NCBI GenBank assembly: GCA_001600615.1
Contig: BCKK01000002.1
Location: 898,809-962,808, forward strand
DNA length: 64,000 nt
DNA from: Dioszegia crocea
Taxonomy: Eukaryota; Basidiomycota; Tremellomycetes; Tremellales; Bulleribasidiaceae
Direction: 5' to 3'
Position numbers and translations under genes: made by a program. This document shows positions 22,258 to 35,794 of the stretch, in pieces. The notes below the pieces were generated by a model. The model saw only the letters and a list, made by a program, of their open reading frames with translations. It made no database searches and was not told the origin of the DNA. Within the stretch, counting starts at the first letter, position 1; each line of letters starts with the position of its first letter.

Positions 22258-23637
22258 ATGGACGACATCAAGGTGGCTCTCGCCTCTCTCGAAGCACTGT
22301 CATCTCAGCCCGGAACCTCAGCCAGCGGGCCTCTACAATCGCTACTCGATCAGCATTTCGCAACCGCGCGCGAGCGGCTCGAAGCCGGGTCAGATCCCAA
22401 GCAAGTCGTGCAGGAGCTCATCACAGCGGTGGGGAAGAGTAAGAAGGAAGTCGAGAAGGGACTGAAGGGATGGTATAATGGTCTCGGGGCTGTTGGAAAG
22501 GCCGTCGATAAGGTTTGTTTTCTATTGTAGCTCAAAGCCTGTAAACCCTGCTGATTCGGTACAGGCGTTTCCACCGAATCTAGCTGCTATCTCTGATGCT
22601 TATAATGATCCTCCATTGTTTTCGGGTCCGGAGGCATCTGCAGCGCTAGATAGAGCCATCATGGATTCTCTAGGCCGCAGGGGGCTGTGGGAGGCTGTAG
22701 ATGCGGGCATGGAGGTGAGACGGGAGCAGTCACTCGCCTTATCAGGACTGATGAGCTGTAGGAAACGGGAATGGGGTACGATCTCAAGGCGCGTCAAGTC
22801 AGCGACGAGCTATATGGTATAACCTCCGCAATAGCATCAGGAGATTTACAGCCTGCTATACGGTATGTCCTCAATATGGCTTACGCTGAACTTCGTAGTT
22901 GGTGCGAAGAGAACGCATCATTCCTAGCTACCCCTCCCCATCCCAGCTCACTTCCTTACTACCTACACCGTGCAGTCTTTCTCCGGACATCTCCAGCATC
23001 TGCCGCGCGCCAATATGCCGCGGAGCACCTGATGGTTTACCTCCCAACTCAGCCAGTACAGCAACTCATTACTGCCCTACTCTATCCTCCATTTACTAGC
23101 ATGTCAATACATACAAAGACACCATACAGCCACGATGACTACCCGCTGGAGAAGATGTTTCAGGCGGAGTTTTGTCGGAGGTACGGGATGCCAAAGGAGG
23201 AATTGCTTGAAGTGGCCGTTGAGCTCGGAGGGAAGGGCGGCGCATTGGGCGTAATTGAGAAAGCAAGAAGAGTTATGGGTGAGAGATTGGGAAATGTACG
23301 GAAATGGACAGATCTACCGGTGAGTCGTGATTACTATGGAAGTAGAAGATCTCGGCTGATATCTAGCTCGAGGTACCTTTACCTGCAAACAGACGGTATC
23401 ACTCTGTTTTCGTCTGCCCGGTATCGAAAGAACAAGCGACAGAGGATAATCCACCCAAGATGCTCGCTTGCGGTCATGTGCTGGCGCAGGAGTCTCTCAA
23501 TAGGATGTTGAAGGGCGGGTGAGTGTTTGTCTCGGCCCGGCAACGCGTGAGCTGATCACGACAGACGACGAGCGGCCAAGTGCCCTTATTGTCCGGTCGA
23601 GACTGCTCCGTCTGCAGCGCAGCGGCTGTATTTCTAG
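22258..23637 (+). CDS. RMD5: GID/CTLH E3 ligase subunit Rmd5 (Gid2/RMND5)
   Basis: Six exons (22258-22512, 22565-22714, 22762-22862, 22899-23319, 23367-23518, 23565-23637) encode 383 residues. A CTLH-type segment (ETGMGYDLKARQVSDELYGI, then ASGDLQPAIRWCEENASFL) is followed by a CRA-like helical part and a degenerate RING at the end: VFVCPVSKEQATEDNPPKML, CGHVLAQESLNRMLKGG, then AAKCPYCPVE and a final RLYF. The RING matches RMND5A/Gid2 closely, including the atypical missing zinc ligands. The GID/CTLH complex ubiquitinates gluconeogenic enzymes when glucose returns. The adjacent SNF1 genes elsewhere in this window work in the same metabolic switch, but this is only pathway knowledge. The intron before the RING exon is in phase 0. 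Confidence 0.93.
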
Positions 23638-23819
23638 GGGAGCGGCTCGCATCTACCGTTCTTCCCACGTTGTTGTAATCTATGTGACTTGACGATATCT
23701 ACATTAGTCCCGAGAGATGTAGAGCAATGGTCATTATCCATCCAAATCTAGTATTATGAAGCAATTACCAAGCCCACTATACGACACTCTTTAGGTCTAA
23801 ACTACATCTCATCTCAGAT

Positions 23820-26800
23820 CTATACAGTCGGACCCCCCCTCGGTGGCATCCCAGTCTTTCCGATCCCGAACCCATGTCCAAACGTATCCCCGCCCTCAAG
23901 ATCGGCATTCACATCCGGTAATTCACTCCCGCCCGTACCTCTCCTCTCTATCGCCACTGTAGGTTCCCCCGTACGCGAGTCAACAGCAGGTACCGCTCCA
24001 GGACCTGTGCCTCTCCTACTCGTCGACCCCGCCGCACTAGCGTCAGCAGCGTCTTCCGCCGACACCGCTGATGTCTTTGTCGCCGTCGTATCTCTTCGCT
24101 TCTTGGGCGAGAAGACGGATCCGGCACGTTCTCGAATTCGGGAGATACCAAAGGGATTGGAGACTGAGCCTGAGATAGGCTTGAGAGGGGAGGAAAGGGG
24201 TAATAGGCGGTTACGGCGGTGAGAGGAGGCTTGTGAGAGTCGGGATTGCATTCGCGCCATCTGGACCGGTCAGTTGTGTATTCCTCGGTATCACAGTCCT
24301 GGCCTAAACTTACAGCTACACCATTCTCCTCAATATTGAAATCGAATCCTCTCGACGCTTGTCTCGTGACTCCAGTAGACACTGTCAAGTCAGCTCCCAT
24401 CCGTCATCTCGAGGAAAAGTCCACTCACTATCAACCTGACTTCCCCTCGCACTTGGATGCATGCCCATCCTCTGAGAAGTCATGCTGCTCCTCGGTTGAT
24501 TCATGCTTGGCCGTGCCTTGGGGTCGGCATCCGCCTCAATATCCACAACCTTGGCGGCCGATGCGCCGTCCATGCCGTGCTGCAGCTCCTGCATCCTGAT
24601 ATCCCCTCGCTCAGTCTCCACCTCATCCCCATTAGGTCCTCTGAGACCCTTCTCAGCCAGCTTGCCGCCGATGAGGGGGTGGGTAGCGGGGTCTGCCTCA
24701 GGGTGATACCTGCGGACAAGCCGCATGAGATCGATATCGTCCGCAAAGTAATTTTGCCTCGCGGCGCGGATAAAGTACCGGGGCATGAGGCAGATGACAA
24801 TGACGAATGGCCATCCGAACCAGAATGCGTAGGATCGGAAGAGGAAGACCTGGTTTCCGTATACACCAGTGACGAAAGAGCTGGGTTTGATGGCGGAGAA
24901 GACGGCGGTGTAGACCCAAACGAGGAAGGGACCGAAGAGGATACCAAAGTACGTCCATCCGACCCAGGCGTAGATGTTGAGACCGGTGAAGAAGTTGGCA
25001 ACCATAACAGCTGCAATAGCCATGGTCGTCGACCCTTCGTATATGTACGTGTCCCATCCGTCGGGTCGGGCGGAAGAGGTAAAGTAGGTGTAGTGGAGGA
25101 AGTAGTAGATGACTGCCGATTGGAAAATGCCTTCAAACATGTAGTAACTGAATCGTTTCAAGTTGAAGAATCGGCCCTCGCGACCATATCGGTATAATTC
25201 GGGGATGGTCATGAGGGAGTGGGCGTCGATATTGCGATCGAACAGACCGATGGCGAGGACGGGGACGAGGGTCCAGAAGACGTTCCAGAATAGGAGGTAG
25301 GTGTAGGAGAAGACGTAGGTGGTGGAGAAGCCACAGAATGGTTGGAACCACCATAGAACTCCGACTCCAATCATATTCTTGTAGAAGAAATTGAGGATCA
25401 TGGAGGAGTTTCGGAAGTATGACCATTGACCGTGAACGAATAGGAGGCGACGGAGGTATCGGAATTGGGCAATAGCGTAGTCGGAAGAGTTTACGGCTTG
25501 GAGACCTTCCTCTCCCGAGATACCGACCCCGACGTCTGCGGCTTGGATCATCGAGACGTCGTTCGCACCGTCACCGATAGCCAGGCACATGACGCCCAGG
25601 TTGTCCTTGATGAGTCTGACAACCTGAGCTTTTTGCAGTGGAGAGACTCGGCAACAGATGACGGTGGTACACCTTGTGGAGAGGGCGAGGAGGAGTTCGT
25701 TCGTCTCGGGATCACTGAAGCAGTGGGCGAGTGCTGACCCCTCAATGACGAGAGAGAAACCGCCCGGCCGTTGTCCGTTCCCGTCACCGACGAGTGAACG
25801 AGCGCCGGTATTGATACGTTCAAGACCGGGCCGAGCACTGACTGTCGACGCCCGCGAGATGGCTCGAGCAAGCTCGTGCTCGCCAAAGAACCCATCGAGG
25901 GCATCAAGGATCTGGTCCTTGACCGAATGCCGCCCTTCGCGAACGATGATGAGATTGGTTTCGTTTGTAAGGAGATGGGTGGTGTATCCGATCGCAACGG
26001 CTGTTTCAAGCTTGTCACCGGTTGCGACCCAGACTTTAATCCCAGCTCGCTTGAGGTCGGAGATACACTCTGGGACCCCGTCCTGCAGCTTATCCTCAAT
26101 CGCCGTCGCGCCCAATAAGCTGAACCCTTGCTCAAGCTTGCTGGACACTTCCTCAATTTTCTCCTCCCTTCCATCCAGGGCAACAGTGGCCGCGTAGTAT
26201 TCCTTAGACCACTGCTCGTATTCTGCCTGATCGAGCACCTTGTACGCCAAACACAGTGTCCGTAGACCTTCTGACGCAAAGTGCTGCAGATCCTTATCCG
26301 TCTTTTCCCTCAACTCCGCCTGCGAGTCATCCTTGCTCAATCGCTCGAAAATGACGTTATCGGCACCCTTGCAGAGCAAAAATAACCGGCCCTCGGCGTC
26401 CATCTTTCGGAGTACGACCGACATTCGCTTTCGGGTAGAGTTGAATTCGAGGACGTTGAGCAGCTCGTACTCGTCGGGCGTCTCGGAGAAGGGGGTAGAT
26501 AGACGAAGGGTGTTCTTGTCTCGACCGCGGAAGACAAATCCGACATCCGCGGCGGACTGCACGAGAGCAGCCTCATCGGGAGACTGAGCCTTGTATTCGA
26601 TAACTCCCGGTTCGACCTCTGCGGCCAGGACAGTGTGGCAGAGTGCCAGGACCGCGAAGAAACCGTGCAGTACGCGTGATTGCTCGGTATCGTGCTCCTG
26701 CAGATCGATTTCGAGGGCTTTGTCGTGGAAGGGAGCAAGTACCTCCTTGGGTAGTCGTACTTTGACGTCGGGAGAAGTAGTGTCGGGTAACTTTATACCG

Positions 26801-28731
26801 GGGGAGTTGGCTGTGGAGTCGCTATCGGCAGATGAGGTGCCTTTCGCCAGAGTGTTCTCTGGCATTTCTCCGTCACCCGAATAGATTTTACCGCCCACTG
26901 AGCATTGTCTGAAAATCATGGCGTTCTGGGTGAGAGTACCTAGCGCTTAGTTCTGCCCATCAGGAAAGCTCACCAGTCTTATCTGAAAAGATATATTCCA
27001 CTTGACCTAGATCATCCGACAATGTCCAGCTTCTCGCCGTACACCGAGTAACAACGCCGTTCTTGATATACTTCATTTCCCTGTCAAAGTAGATGAATGC
27101 GGCCTGGGCCGTGCGTACGAACTCGATGGAAATGTAGAGGGAGATAGGGACGATATTTTGGAATGTGATGAAGGCGTTGAGGAATGTGAGGATACCGTTC
27201 ACGGACGCGCCGTCACCCCGCGTATCGGCGTAGAGTGTCCAGTACGTCCCTTCTTGTATCCAACGAATCTCGTTGAAGTAGTTGACGATCGCACAGACCA
27301 ACGCGACAACGCAGAGGAGGGCCAAGTTCAGCAGGACTTGCGGGTCCATCTGACGCTCAACTTTACTACGCTTCGACGGTGTCGCGCCTGAGTTCTGAAC
27401 GATTTTGGTATCGTGTCCGGTGTACATCACGATTCCAATAACCCAAGCTGTGTTCTTCAAGACACAGCCTCGGAGGAGGGTAGTTTCGAGGGTGACGGGG
27501 TGAATCGCAGGGAGGCCGTCCGTGTCCATAATCTCCTCAGTGACAATCGCACCGTTCAGTCGATACATGTTGACTTCGGGTGCGTCGAGGTCCACCCGGA
27601 GTTTCGCATCTCGGCAAGCTTGCACACTGTGTAGATGTGTCAAGCCAGCGACGGCGTGTCGGGATTTCAAGTTGGTTTCGCCATCGAGATTTTTCGTCTC
27701 AATATAGGCTACATCTTCCTCTTCTGATGTCGCGCAAATGGCGATATCTGGAAATCAGCCCTGAGCATGCAGGTAAACGTACCAGCTGGGAATTGCTCGT
27801 GGTCGTAAATCTTGACAATATCCCCAACCTTCAAATCCTCCCATAACGTCCTGTGCCATCCTAGCTCGCTGGACTTATCTCCAGCCTCCGGATCATCCTC
27901 CCATACCGAAACCTGTGTCCGAACTCGATTCAGATCCACAGGTGGCGGAGTCACTATCTCTCCACTTAGACGCCGCTCCATGTTCGCCTGCTCCCCGGCC
28001 GCCTCCCGCTCGAAAGTCTTGCCAACCATCTTGGCCGCTTCCTCCTCTTCCTTCCGCCTAGCCTTCTTGCTTTTAAACGAGGGAATAGGGATAGCGGGGA
28101 CAAAAGTCTTCGATTTTGACTTCATCGGATTATGATTTTTGTATCCCTGTCCACCCAGGGTATGGACGATCGAGTTGTTGACTTTCCGATCGGCCTGATG
28201 CCGCTTGATATCCTCGTACCCGTCCTTCAACGCAGTGATGAGCAGGACTGCTATGAGAGGCAGCATGACCAAACCGGGGTTGATGGTCGAGAACTGGGGG
28301 AAAAATTGCAGTATGTTAATGAATAGGCTGTACAAGTCAGTTCTTATCATATCTGGACGCCCAGAAGAGCGCTGAGCTCGTCCTGATGCACTGATCACGC
28401 ACAAGAATACGTTCGCTACCCTCCTGAACTGTTCGAGGAGGTTGCGTGGGATGAAGGTAAGGACGGTGTACTTCGAAGTGACATTTTGATTCGAGTCAAA
28501 TTTCCGAGATTTGAGTGGTCGGCCCCTTTTGTCGAGGAATTCGGCCGGAAGGGGCAGATTTACGAAGATCGACCTCGGTGGTGAGGGTTTGATCTTGCGA
28601 ACGAAGATGAACTCGACGAGAGAAAAGTTGTGGTACGGGACAGAGACGTGCTTGTTCCACCACGAGTTGTCCCGTCCGCGCTTCTTGATCTGCTTCAGCA
28701 GAGGACTCTGCGAGGTCGACGCGGGGGACAT
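23820..28731 (-). CDS. P4-ATPase phospholipid flippase, Dnf1/Dnf2 type
   Basis: At least six exons encode about 1,540 residues. The P4 landmarks are in order: VNLPLPAEFLDKRGRPLKSR near the N-terminus, KYTVLTFIPRNLLEQFRRVA, NLDGETNLKSRHA (actuator DGET), VPISLYISIEFVRTAQ, the phosphorylation site FSDKTG spliced to TLTQNAMIFRQC, KGADNVIFERL, IGDGANDVSMIQAADVGVGI and about ten membrane helices. A basic/acidic insert (FKSKKARRKEEEEAAKM) before the actuator and a long C-terminal tail with GFDFNIEENGVA are typical of the Dnf1/Dnf2 class. These flippases move phosphatidylcholine/ethanolamine or glucosylceramide inward across plasma and endosomal membranes and need a Cdc50-type partner, not seen here. 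The last two exons (after about 24,440) are short and found only by splicing. Confidence 0.93.
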
Positions 28732-29231
28732 GGTGACGGGGTATGGGATGGTTGGATAGCCAGAGGCAGCGCTAGGTCGATCGCTCGCGTCGGTAGGTAA
28801 TGTATCGACTCAACCTATTGGTATCAGCCCAAAGTCAGAGTGAGACATTTTGTCAACATCGGTCGGGACCGCGCGACGCACCTATCCTTTGGGGTTCTGC
28901 GAGCGGGATTTTGTCGACAATACGCGTCGAATCTGCTGCTGAAGCGGACAGCAGTGGCTGTTATAAGCTGACTTCGCCTACTGGCGGGGAGGGGACGGAT
29001 GAATGATAGACGAGGGAGTGAACGGGGGCCGATGAATTGTAAGCGAGGATTGGATTTGTTATGGCGTCCGCGACGGCCCGGCCATCGGTCACGGAACTAA
29101 ACGTGGCAAACTTTATATTACGACAATAAAAGGAGGGTCATATAAGGTGTTGTTACGGCAGATACAGCCAAAGTTGGCCACCACTGCTGCTCACATTCGC
29201 TATACCGCACCTACACATTCCTCGCACAACT
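28732..29231. promoter_or_regulatory. bidirectional promoter between flippase and NUP159 genes
   Basis: This 500 bp lies between divergent starts. A TATAAG at 29141-29146 lies about 90 nt upstream of the NUP159 ATG, and another ttatatta lies at about 29112. No gene is visible. Confidence 0.5.
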
Positions 29232-32200
29232 ATGGACAGCCAACCCATAGCTGGCCCGAGCTCAAGGCAGATAGAAGGGGAAGAGGTGGACGTGGAAGTA
29301 AGCCGCTGCAATTGCTCGAGCTAATACCCAGTGGCTACAGCTCGTCAGGACCAACCACGATGTCAATGTTCGAGTAGCGGACAAGATCCCCCTGGATGAC
29401 CTGCCGCAGGAGTGCAATCTCCTAGCTGTGTCGAATACATGGGGACTAGTCATTGTTGGCGGGCAGAAAGGTGAGCCCTGTCTCAACAATTCCTGGCTGA
29501 CTGAAAGATGTCCACATCCATCGACTATCGGAATTCCACTCGCAGCTGGAAGGAGCTGCCAAGGACGCTACGCCGTCGAGTTCGCCCGTGCAGACCTTGA
29601 CTTTGCCCGCTCGGCCGGTATGGGTCCGGCTGGCAATGAACGAAGAGCGGCTGCTCGTTTCCACGGCCAACAGTACAGGTCTACATATCTACCGACTCGC
29701 CGACATTCTTCGAGGACAAACGTCGCCGTATCATTCCTTCACCACCAACATCCCGAGTCACCTAATAGATCTGCTGCCAAACCCAGCTGTGGATGCGCTG
29801 GGCCGATATGTCGCTCTTGTCGGAAAAGAGGGGATGGTATTGGCAGATATTGAGGAGAAGCGTTTGCTAGATCCGGTTCACGGCCCATTCACCTCTGGTG
29901 AGTATAACTTGATAACATCAAACACTGACAGTCAGGATGCTGGTCAGCGAAGGGAAAGCAAATTGTTCTTGGGATGCCTGATGGCCGTCTGGTACAATAT
30001 ACACCGGAAGGTGTGGCCAAAGCCGAAATCCCACCGCCCATATCCAATTCCTCCTCATATCCTTCATTCGTCCAATGGCTGGACACCAATCTCTTCCTCG
30101 TCGGCTATGCGCCTACAAATGGCAGACCGGACGACAGCCTGGACCTCGCGGTCATCAACCGCACAAAGACCGAGATCACCTACACGAAATTCTACGATCC
30201 GCTAAACACCATGGGCATCCGCGGTCGTTCAGGCGCATTTCGATATTACGCCGGACTAAGAAATTGGGGAAGTCGAAGCAAACACCTCGGCTTCGTCATG
30301 TCGGGCTTGGCATCGGAAGTTGGGATTATGCAGGGGACGATGGACGAGGCCGGGGTGCCAAAGTGGGAAGTTTTGATCCTGGACGAAGGCGCAAAGGCTC
30401 TTATGCCTATTGGGAAAAGGGGCGTGTCGGAGGACACGGCGTGTATAGGGATGGATCTGGACCTGACTAGTGACAAGGTGATACGAAGGGGGATCGTCGG
30501 TGGCATTGAAACGCCTGATCTCGCGCCCGCACCGAGATTACTGGTGTTCAGTCAGAACGGGGTTGTTATCTCGTTCAATATCCAGAATTCGGAAGCGAGC
30601 GCGGGGGCATATCCTGGAATGGTGGTACCAAGGGACATCCTGAGTGATGCGGGAGGAGACGAAGACGGGATGTCGACGGCGATATCGACACCTGGAGCAG
30701 TCACACCCACTCCGGCCGCACCAAATCCCACTGCCTTTGGCGGATTCGGTTCCTCGTTTGGTGCGGCTGCGCCAGCCTCGTCAGCTTTCGGAGCAGGTCC
30801 GCCACCTGCATTTGGCGGCTTTGGCCAGTCGTCATCAGCCTCGGCGAACACTCCACCCTCGGCTTTCGGTTCATCCGCTACACCATCCTCCGCCGGTCCT
30901 TCGTTTGGCCAGCAATCCACAACACCAGCCTCCACTCCGGTCAAGGCTGGTGGATTTGGTGGCTTTGGTCAATCATCTACCCCCTCCGCATTCGGCGCCC
31001 CCGCATTCGGTCAACAACCATCCTTCGGCCAGTCCTCCACCCCGGCTGCAACCTCTACGACACCCGCCAAGTCTAGCGCTTTTGGTCAATCAGGCTTCGG
31101 TCAATCATCCACTCCGACTCCCGCCGCATCAGCATTTGGTGCCCCCGCGTTCGGCGCCAAACCAGCTTTCGGCCAATCATCGACGCCATCCGCGTTCGGT
31201 CAGCCTGCATTTGGCCAATCACCCTCGGCTACATCTGCCTTCGGATCTGTACCTAGCCCGTCATCGGGTGGGTTTGGCGCATTCGGTAATTCCAAACCTG
31301 CAGCCGCGCAGCTTGGATTCGGGTTCGGTTCAGCTCCCTTTGGCAACAGCGGACAAAAGCCCGGAGGTGGCAGTGCTTTCGGATCTGGGAGTGCATTTGG
31401 GCAGAGCGGGTTTGGCTCAGGCCAACTGGCCAAACCTCAGCCGCAAGCTACCGCATCGGCTGCTTCGACAGGCGCATTTGCAGGGTTTGGGCAGCAGAAT
31501 TCAGCCGGTAGCACGGGAGGTTTCGCTGGGTTTGGGCAGCAGTCCAAACCTGTCTCTCCCGCCCCAACTCCTCCCCCTCGATCCTCTACTGACGACTTCG
31601 GCCTAGACAGCTTCGCAAGTGCCCTTGAAACCTCTTCTAAGCCTACGGTCCCGGGGCTTGACGACTCCCCACCCTCTTCCCCCGTCCTAGGCTCGCGAAA
31701 GCCCATAGGAATCGACGAATTCGATTCTCCCCCCAACTCTCCCCCTATCACATCGCCTCCGAAACCCATTGCCCAACAGGCTGCGCCATCGAATCCGTCA
31801 TCCGCATTCATAAAACCTGCAACTGCGTTCGGCAGCTCGTCTTCAGCCTTCACAGGCTTCGGGCAACAATCTGCATCACCCAAAGTTCCAGCTTTCGGAA
31901 GTGGCAACTCCACACCCGCTTTTGGATCCACCACCCCAACCTCCACCACACCTCCCTCTGGCCAACCGTCAGCCACTGCATTTGGTAGTTCGGCCTTTGG
32001 TCAATCATCCAAGCCTGCCCCTCCCCCGACCACCTTCGGCGGCTCAGCATTCGGACAATCGTCCAAACCCGTCGCTGGTGCTTTTGGGCAGACTGCGCCG
32101 ACGACGGGCGGATTTGCCAGCATCACAGGCGGATTCGGAGGTTTTGCTCCCAAAGCTTCTGGCTCAGCAACCGCTGTATCCGCTGCTGGTGCCTCCTCTT

Positions 32201-35200
32201 CCTCAGGATTCGGCGGTTTTGGTGCCTCAGCTGCTAGTAAACCTGGGCCGAGCGGAGGTTTCGGCTTCGCGGCGGCATCAGGCAGTGCCACGGGCGGTGG
32301 ATTCGGCGCGTTGTTGACTGGCAAAGGAGAGGAAAAGCCAAAGCCTGCTTCGAGCAGTGCTTTCGGTTCGGGCAGTGCATTCGAAGCCTCCTCTTCCTTC
32401 GGCGCAGCGAAAGCCGAGGACAAACCCAGACCTGTCTTACCGTCCACACCGCCAGTACCTGTGAAGGAGGAAACCCCAGTCGACCCCGCACCCGCAGGAA
32501 CGGCTCTACCCGAGACGCCGCTCTCGCCAGTAGAGTCCTCGTCATCCCAATCCTCCTCTTCCGAAGCTGAAGGCTACGATGTACCGGAACCCGCAATCAT
32601 GCCTGCAGGATATGACGGGCCCTCCACTCGCAAAATGGCACCACATTCACCTCCATTGTCACCGAATTCGCCGTCTCCTGAGATAGAGGCAGCTGTCCTC
32701 CCTGCGGGCTACGATAAGCCGGCGACATTACCCGAACCGGAGCCAGCAGTGATGCCGGCTGGGTATAATGATCCTATCGTACCCGTTCCCAGAGCAGAAT
32801 CCCCTATTGAGCCACCCGTCGAAGCCACTCAGACAGCTCTTCCCGGGTCGAGCATTGTGGTCATCAATGGCGAAGAGGTGAAGGTATTAGACTATGTCGC
32901 TCCTCCGTCGGGCCCTGAATCTTTCAACTTTGAATCCTTTTCTGTGGAAGTCCAGGTACCGGAGGATGGTGCAAGCGAGGACCATACGGCGGAAGAGGAA
33001 GAGGACGAAGGAGTCGTCGTCTCTGAGCCTGGGTCATCTGGGGCTGGAGAAGCGGAAGAAGATGATGGGCGGGCAGTGCTAGTGAATGAAGCAGGAGATG
33101 AAGAGGGGGCTGAGGACAGTTACTACGATGACGAAGCGGAGGATGAAGAAGATGAAGGCGATGAGCACCGTGAGGGTGATGAGCCGGCGCATGGGAGGTA
33201 CGATGACGACGAGGAAGAGGAGGAGGAGGATGAGGATGAGGCCTACAGCGAAGAGGACTCTCTTTCGGCCGTTCCGGAGGAGGAGTCAGACGCAGAGGAG
33301 GACCAAGCGACCGCGACGAAGTCAGGCTCTAAATCCCCACCTGCCTGGTTTGCTGGTCCCTCGATATCGCATAGTAGCTCTACATCCGTGACTCCTACCG
33401 CAGAGACCGACCAGCCTAAACCACAAACCACCAAAATCCCGTTTACAAACCGACATGCTGCTCGAACGGCCTCTCCACTCGGCAGTCAGCCTCCCCATAT
33501 CCCTCAGGAGTCCAGTACGCCGCCCATGTCCCCTGTCAAGCCGGACGCTCCATCATTCGGAACTGGCGGCCTCGGCGGGTTTGGCGGATTTGGCGTGAAG
33601 AAGCAAGAGGTCAAGGATGAGGCGGAACAGAAGACCTCGGGATCATTATTCAGCGGGAAGGCCGACGCAAAGCCGCTCTTTGGGTTTGGGATGGGGAAAC
33701 CATCATCTGCACCTACGGGCTCTACTCCCGCCATCGAGGTGAAGAAGGAGAAAGAGGACGTTCCTGCTCCTACTCCCACATCAACATCGAGCGGAGTCGG
33801 GTTCGGCGCTCCCAAACCTGCCGATACTTCTACACAGAAGCCTTTTGGCGGGTTCGGATTTGGACTCGGACAGCCACCTGCCGCTGTTGCTGCCTCGTCC
33901 GGGAAGGCTTCATTCGACTTTGCTCCATCAAAGCCCGCGGATAAATCCGTTGCCCCGCCTGCTTCATTATTCAACTCAACCCCTGCTACAACTGGAACAT
34001 CCTCGCCCTTCAGCTTGAACACGGGTATGAGCAGTATGGCGCCTCCCTCAAGGCCACAATTACCCATGTCTGCTCCTCAGCCGTCCACAAGCCTCTTCAC
34101 GCCTGTGCCGCTCGCTCAGGCAGCCCCCGCGGCACCAAAACCAACTCTCCCACCACCACCTCCTCCGCCCGCGGCTTCATTCACTCTTCCGACCCGTCAA
34201 AAAGTTCCGCCCACACCACAGAGACGGCAAGATCCAAAAGCGACCATGGCGGGTGTATTGGAGGGGATGATCTCAGATCTGGAGAGCGAGTTGAAGCAGG
34301 TGGGTCATACATGGATCAATATTTATGACAATTGGCTGATAATTAGATCACGCAAGTCCTAGGTGCAGCTGAGAAGCATCATGCTTCGCTGCGGGACACA
34401 AATTTCGTCAAAATCGACGAAAAGGATCTGGCGAAACATAAAGCGCTACCTTTCAGCTCGGTCAGAGACACCTCGGCAGTCGCAGAGTCGATCTCTAAGC
34501 GTCTGAAGGAATGGAAGAGCCAGGACACTGGCGTGGATCGCAAACTGGCGGAGCTGCAATCACTACTATTGAAGAGTAAGCAATTTGACCTGTGATTTTC
34601 GGACACGTACTGACTTATCAGCCGACATGAGGTCCGGCCAACTTGAGCAGTTCGCCAAGGCGAGGGATGATCCCTCGTCTTTCAAAGTTTTCGAAGTCAC
34701 TCAGCTTGGTGCACAGCAGATCACCGATCAAGCGGGCATACTGCAGGCCATAGAGGATGTGGAGACGGGATTGGAGGATCTGGAGATGGGACTAGCTGGT
34801 TTGAAACGCCGGGTTGACGATGCTGCAAAGGGTATCGCTCCAGGGTATGTCTCCTTTTTTAATGAAATCTAGCCATAGATGCTGACATCCAGTTCCGCGT
34901 CCGTCGAGCGCCTGGAAAACTCGGTCAAAAAGCTCGATGAGACAATCCAAGAGCGTCATCGATCGCTCGAGGACCTCGCCGGTCGTTTCAGCGCCATCAA
35001 ACTACAGCCTTCTTCCCCACGCTCCCCTGTTCGTCCGCCACCGCAATACATCTCATTTGGCACACCATCTACCGCCAAAAAATCCCCAACTAAACGGATC
35101 GCCCTACCTGTCTCAGCGGATATCCAGGCGGACGTGAAATCAGCCGTCGACGACGATCCAGTCGCTGACCTGGCATCGCGTTTGAGGGATCGGAAGACAC

Positions 35201-35664
35201 GGACGACAACTGTCGCATCCTCAGTCCGATCGACGCTCTTCTCGCATTCAGCCAAACGGGCAGTGCAGGTCGATGACGTACCTCAACCGATCCCACCTAG
35301 CCACCCTGTCCCCAAACCTCCCAATAACCCTACATCCGAAAGTCCGGCCCCTAGTGTCGTCAAAGACGAACCCTCTTCCCCCTCACCGGCATCCCCCTCC
35401 CCTTTCTCTGGCTTTTCAGGCATAACATTCTCCCTTGACCCTGGTCATCTTCCACGATCAGCGGGCGGCAGTAACCGACAGCTTCAGTCGTCCCGATCGC
35501 ACGCACCTGCCGCTAGATTATCGACGACCACGTCTGGATCTACGGGCACGATGCCTGGCGGGTTCGGATTTGACTTTGCGCCGCCGACGGCGTCGAGTCC
35601 CCCAGTGAAGAAGGATGGGGAGCCGAGTGGATTCTTTAGCCTGAGCGGTTTTAGTCCGAAGTAG
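29232..35664 (+). CDS. NUP159: nucleoporin Nup159/Nup214
   Basis: About seven exons encode roughly 2,040 residues; most lie in one large exon (to about 34,300). The N-terminal ~400 residues form the beta-propeller (NLLAVSNTWGLVIVGGQK, VHIHRLSEFHSQLEG, KQIVLGMPDGRLVQYTPEG, WLDTNLFLVGYAPTNG) that docks the mRNA-export helicase Dbp5. A long FG-repeat region follows (FGQS, SAFG and GFGxF units, about 30,724-32,420), then three PAGYD-type repeats (about 32,600-32,780), an acidic stretch, more FG units and a C-terminal coiled-coil (ITQVLGAAEKHHASLRDTNF; VERLENSVKKLDETIQERH) that joins Nup82. The protein acts on the cytoplasmic face of the nuclear pore. Small C-terminal exons are recovered by splicing at 34,300-34,900. 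Confidence 0.93.
30724..32420 (+). repeat. FG-repeat region of Nup159
   Basis: Dozens of FG dipeptides in Ser/Thr/Ala/Pro/Gln spacers are encoded here, with recurrent SAFG, PAFG, GFGQS and GGFGxFG units. The nucleotide repeats are imperfect, so the unit is kept at protein level. Long antisense open frames across this stretch are a by-product of the biased codons. Confidence 0.9.
32980..33300 (+). repeat. acidic low-complexity stretch in Nup159
   Basis: The stretch is nearly all Glu and Asp with scattered Gly, Ala and Tyr (units such as EEEEDEGVV, DEAEDEEDEGDE and DDEEEEEEDEDE), written as GA-rich DNA. It lies between the PAGYD-type repeats and the distal FG units. Confidence 0.8.
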
Positions 35665-35794
35665 TAGAGAAGTAGCAGATCTGCAGGTAGTGCTTCATTT
35701 AACCCGTTCCGTATAAATGCATTCGAGTTATAGTGTTGTATACAATTAAAGATCCATCCTGGCACGATTTGCTACATTTCGACATTTCCACTCG

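Noticed and set aside
31437..31976. Long minus-strand open frame inside NUP159
   Set aside because: It mirrors the FG-repeat codons of the plus strand, has no motif or splice partners, and the sense frame has clear Nup159 features.
33504..34067. Second long minus-strand open frame inside NUP159
   Set aside because: It is also a shadow of codon bias in the sense FG region.
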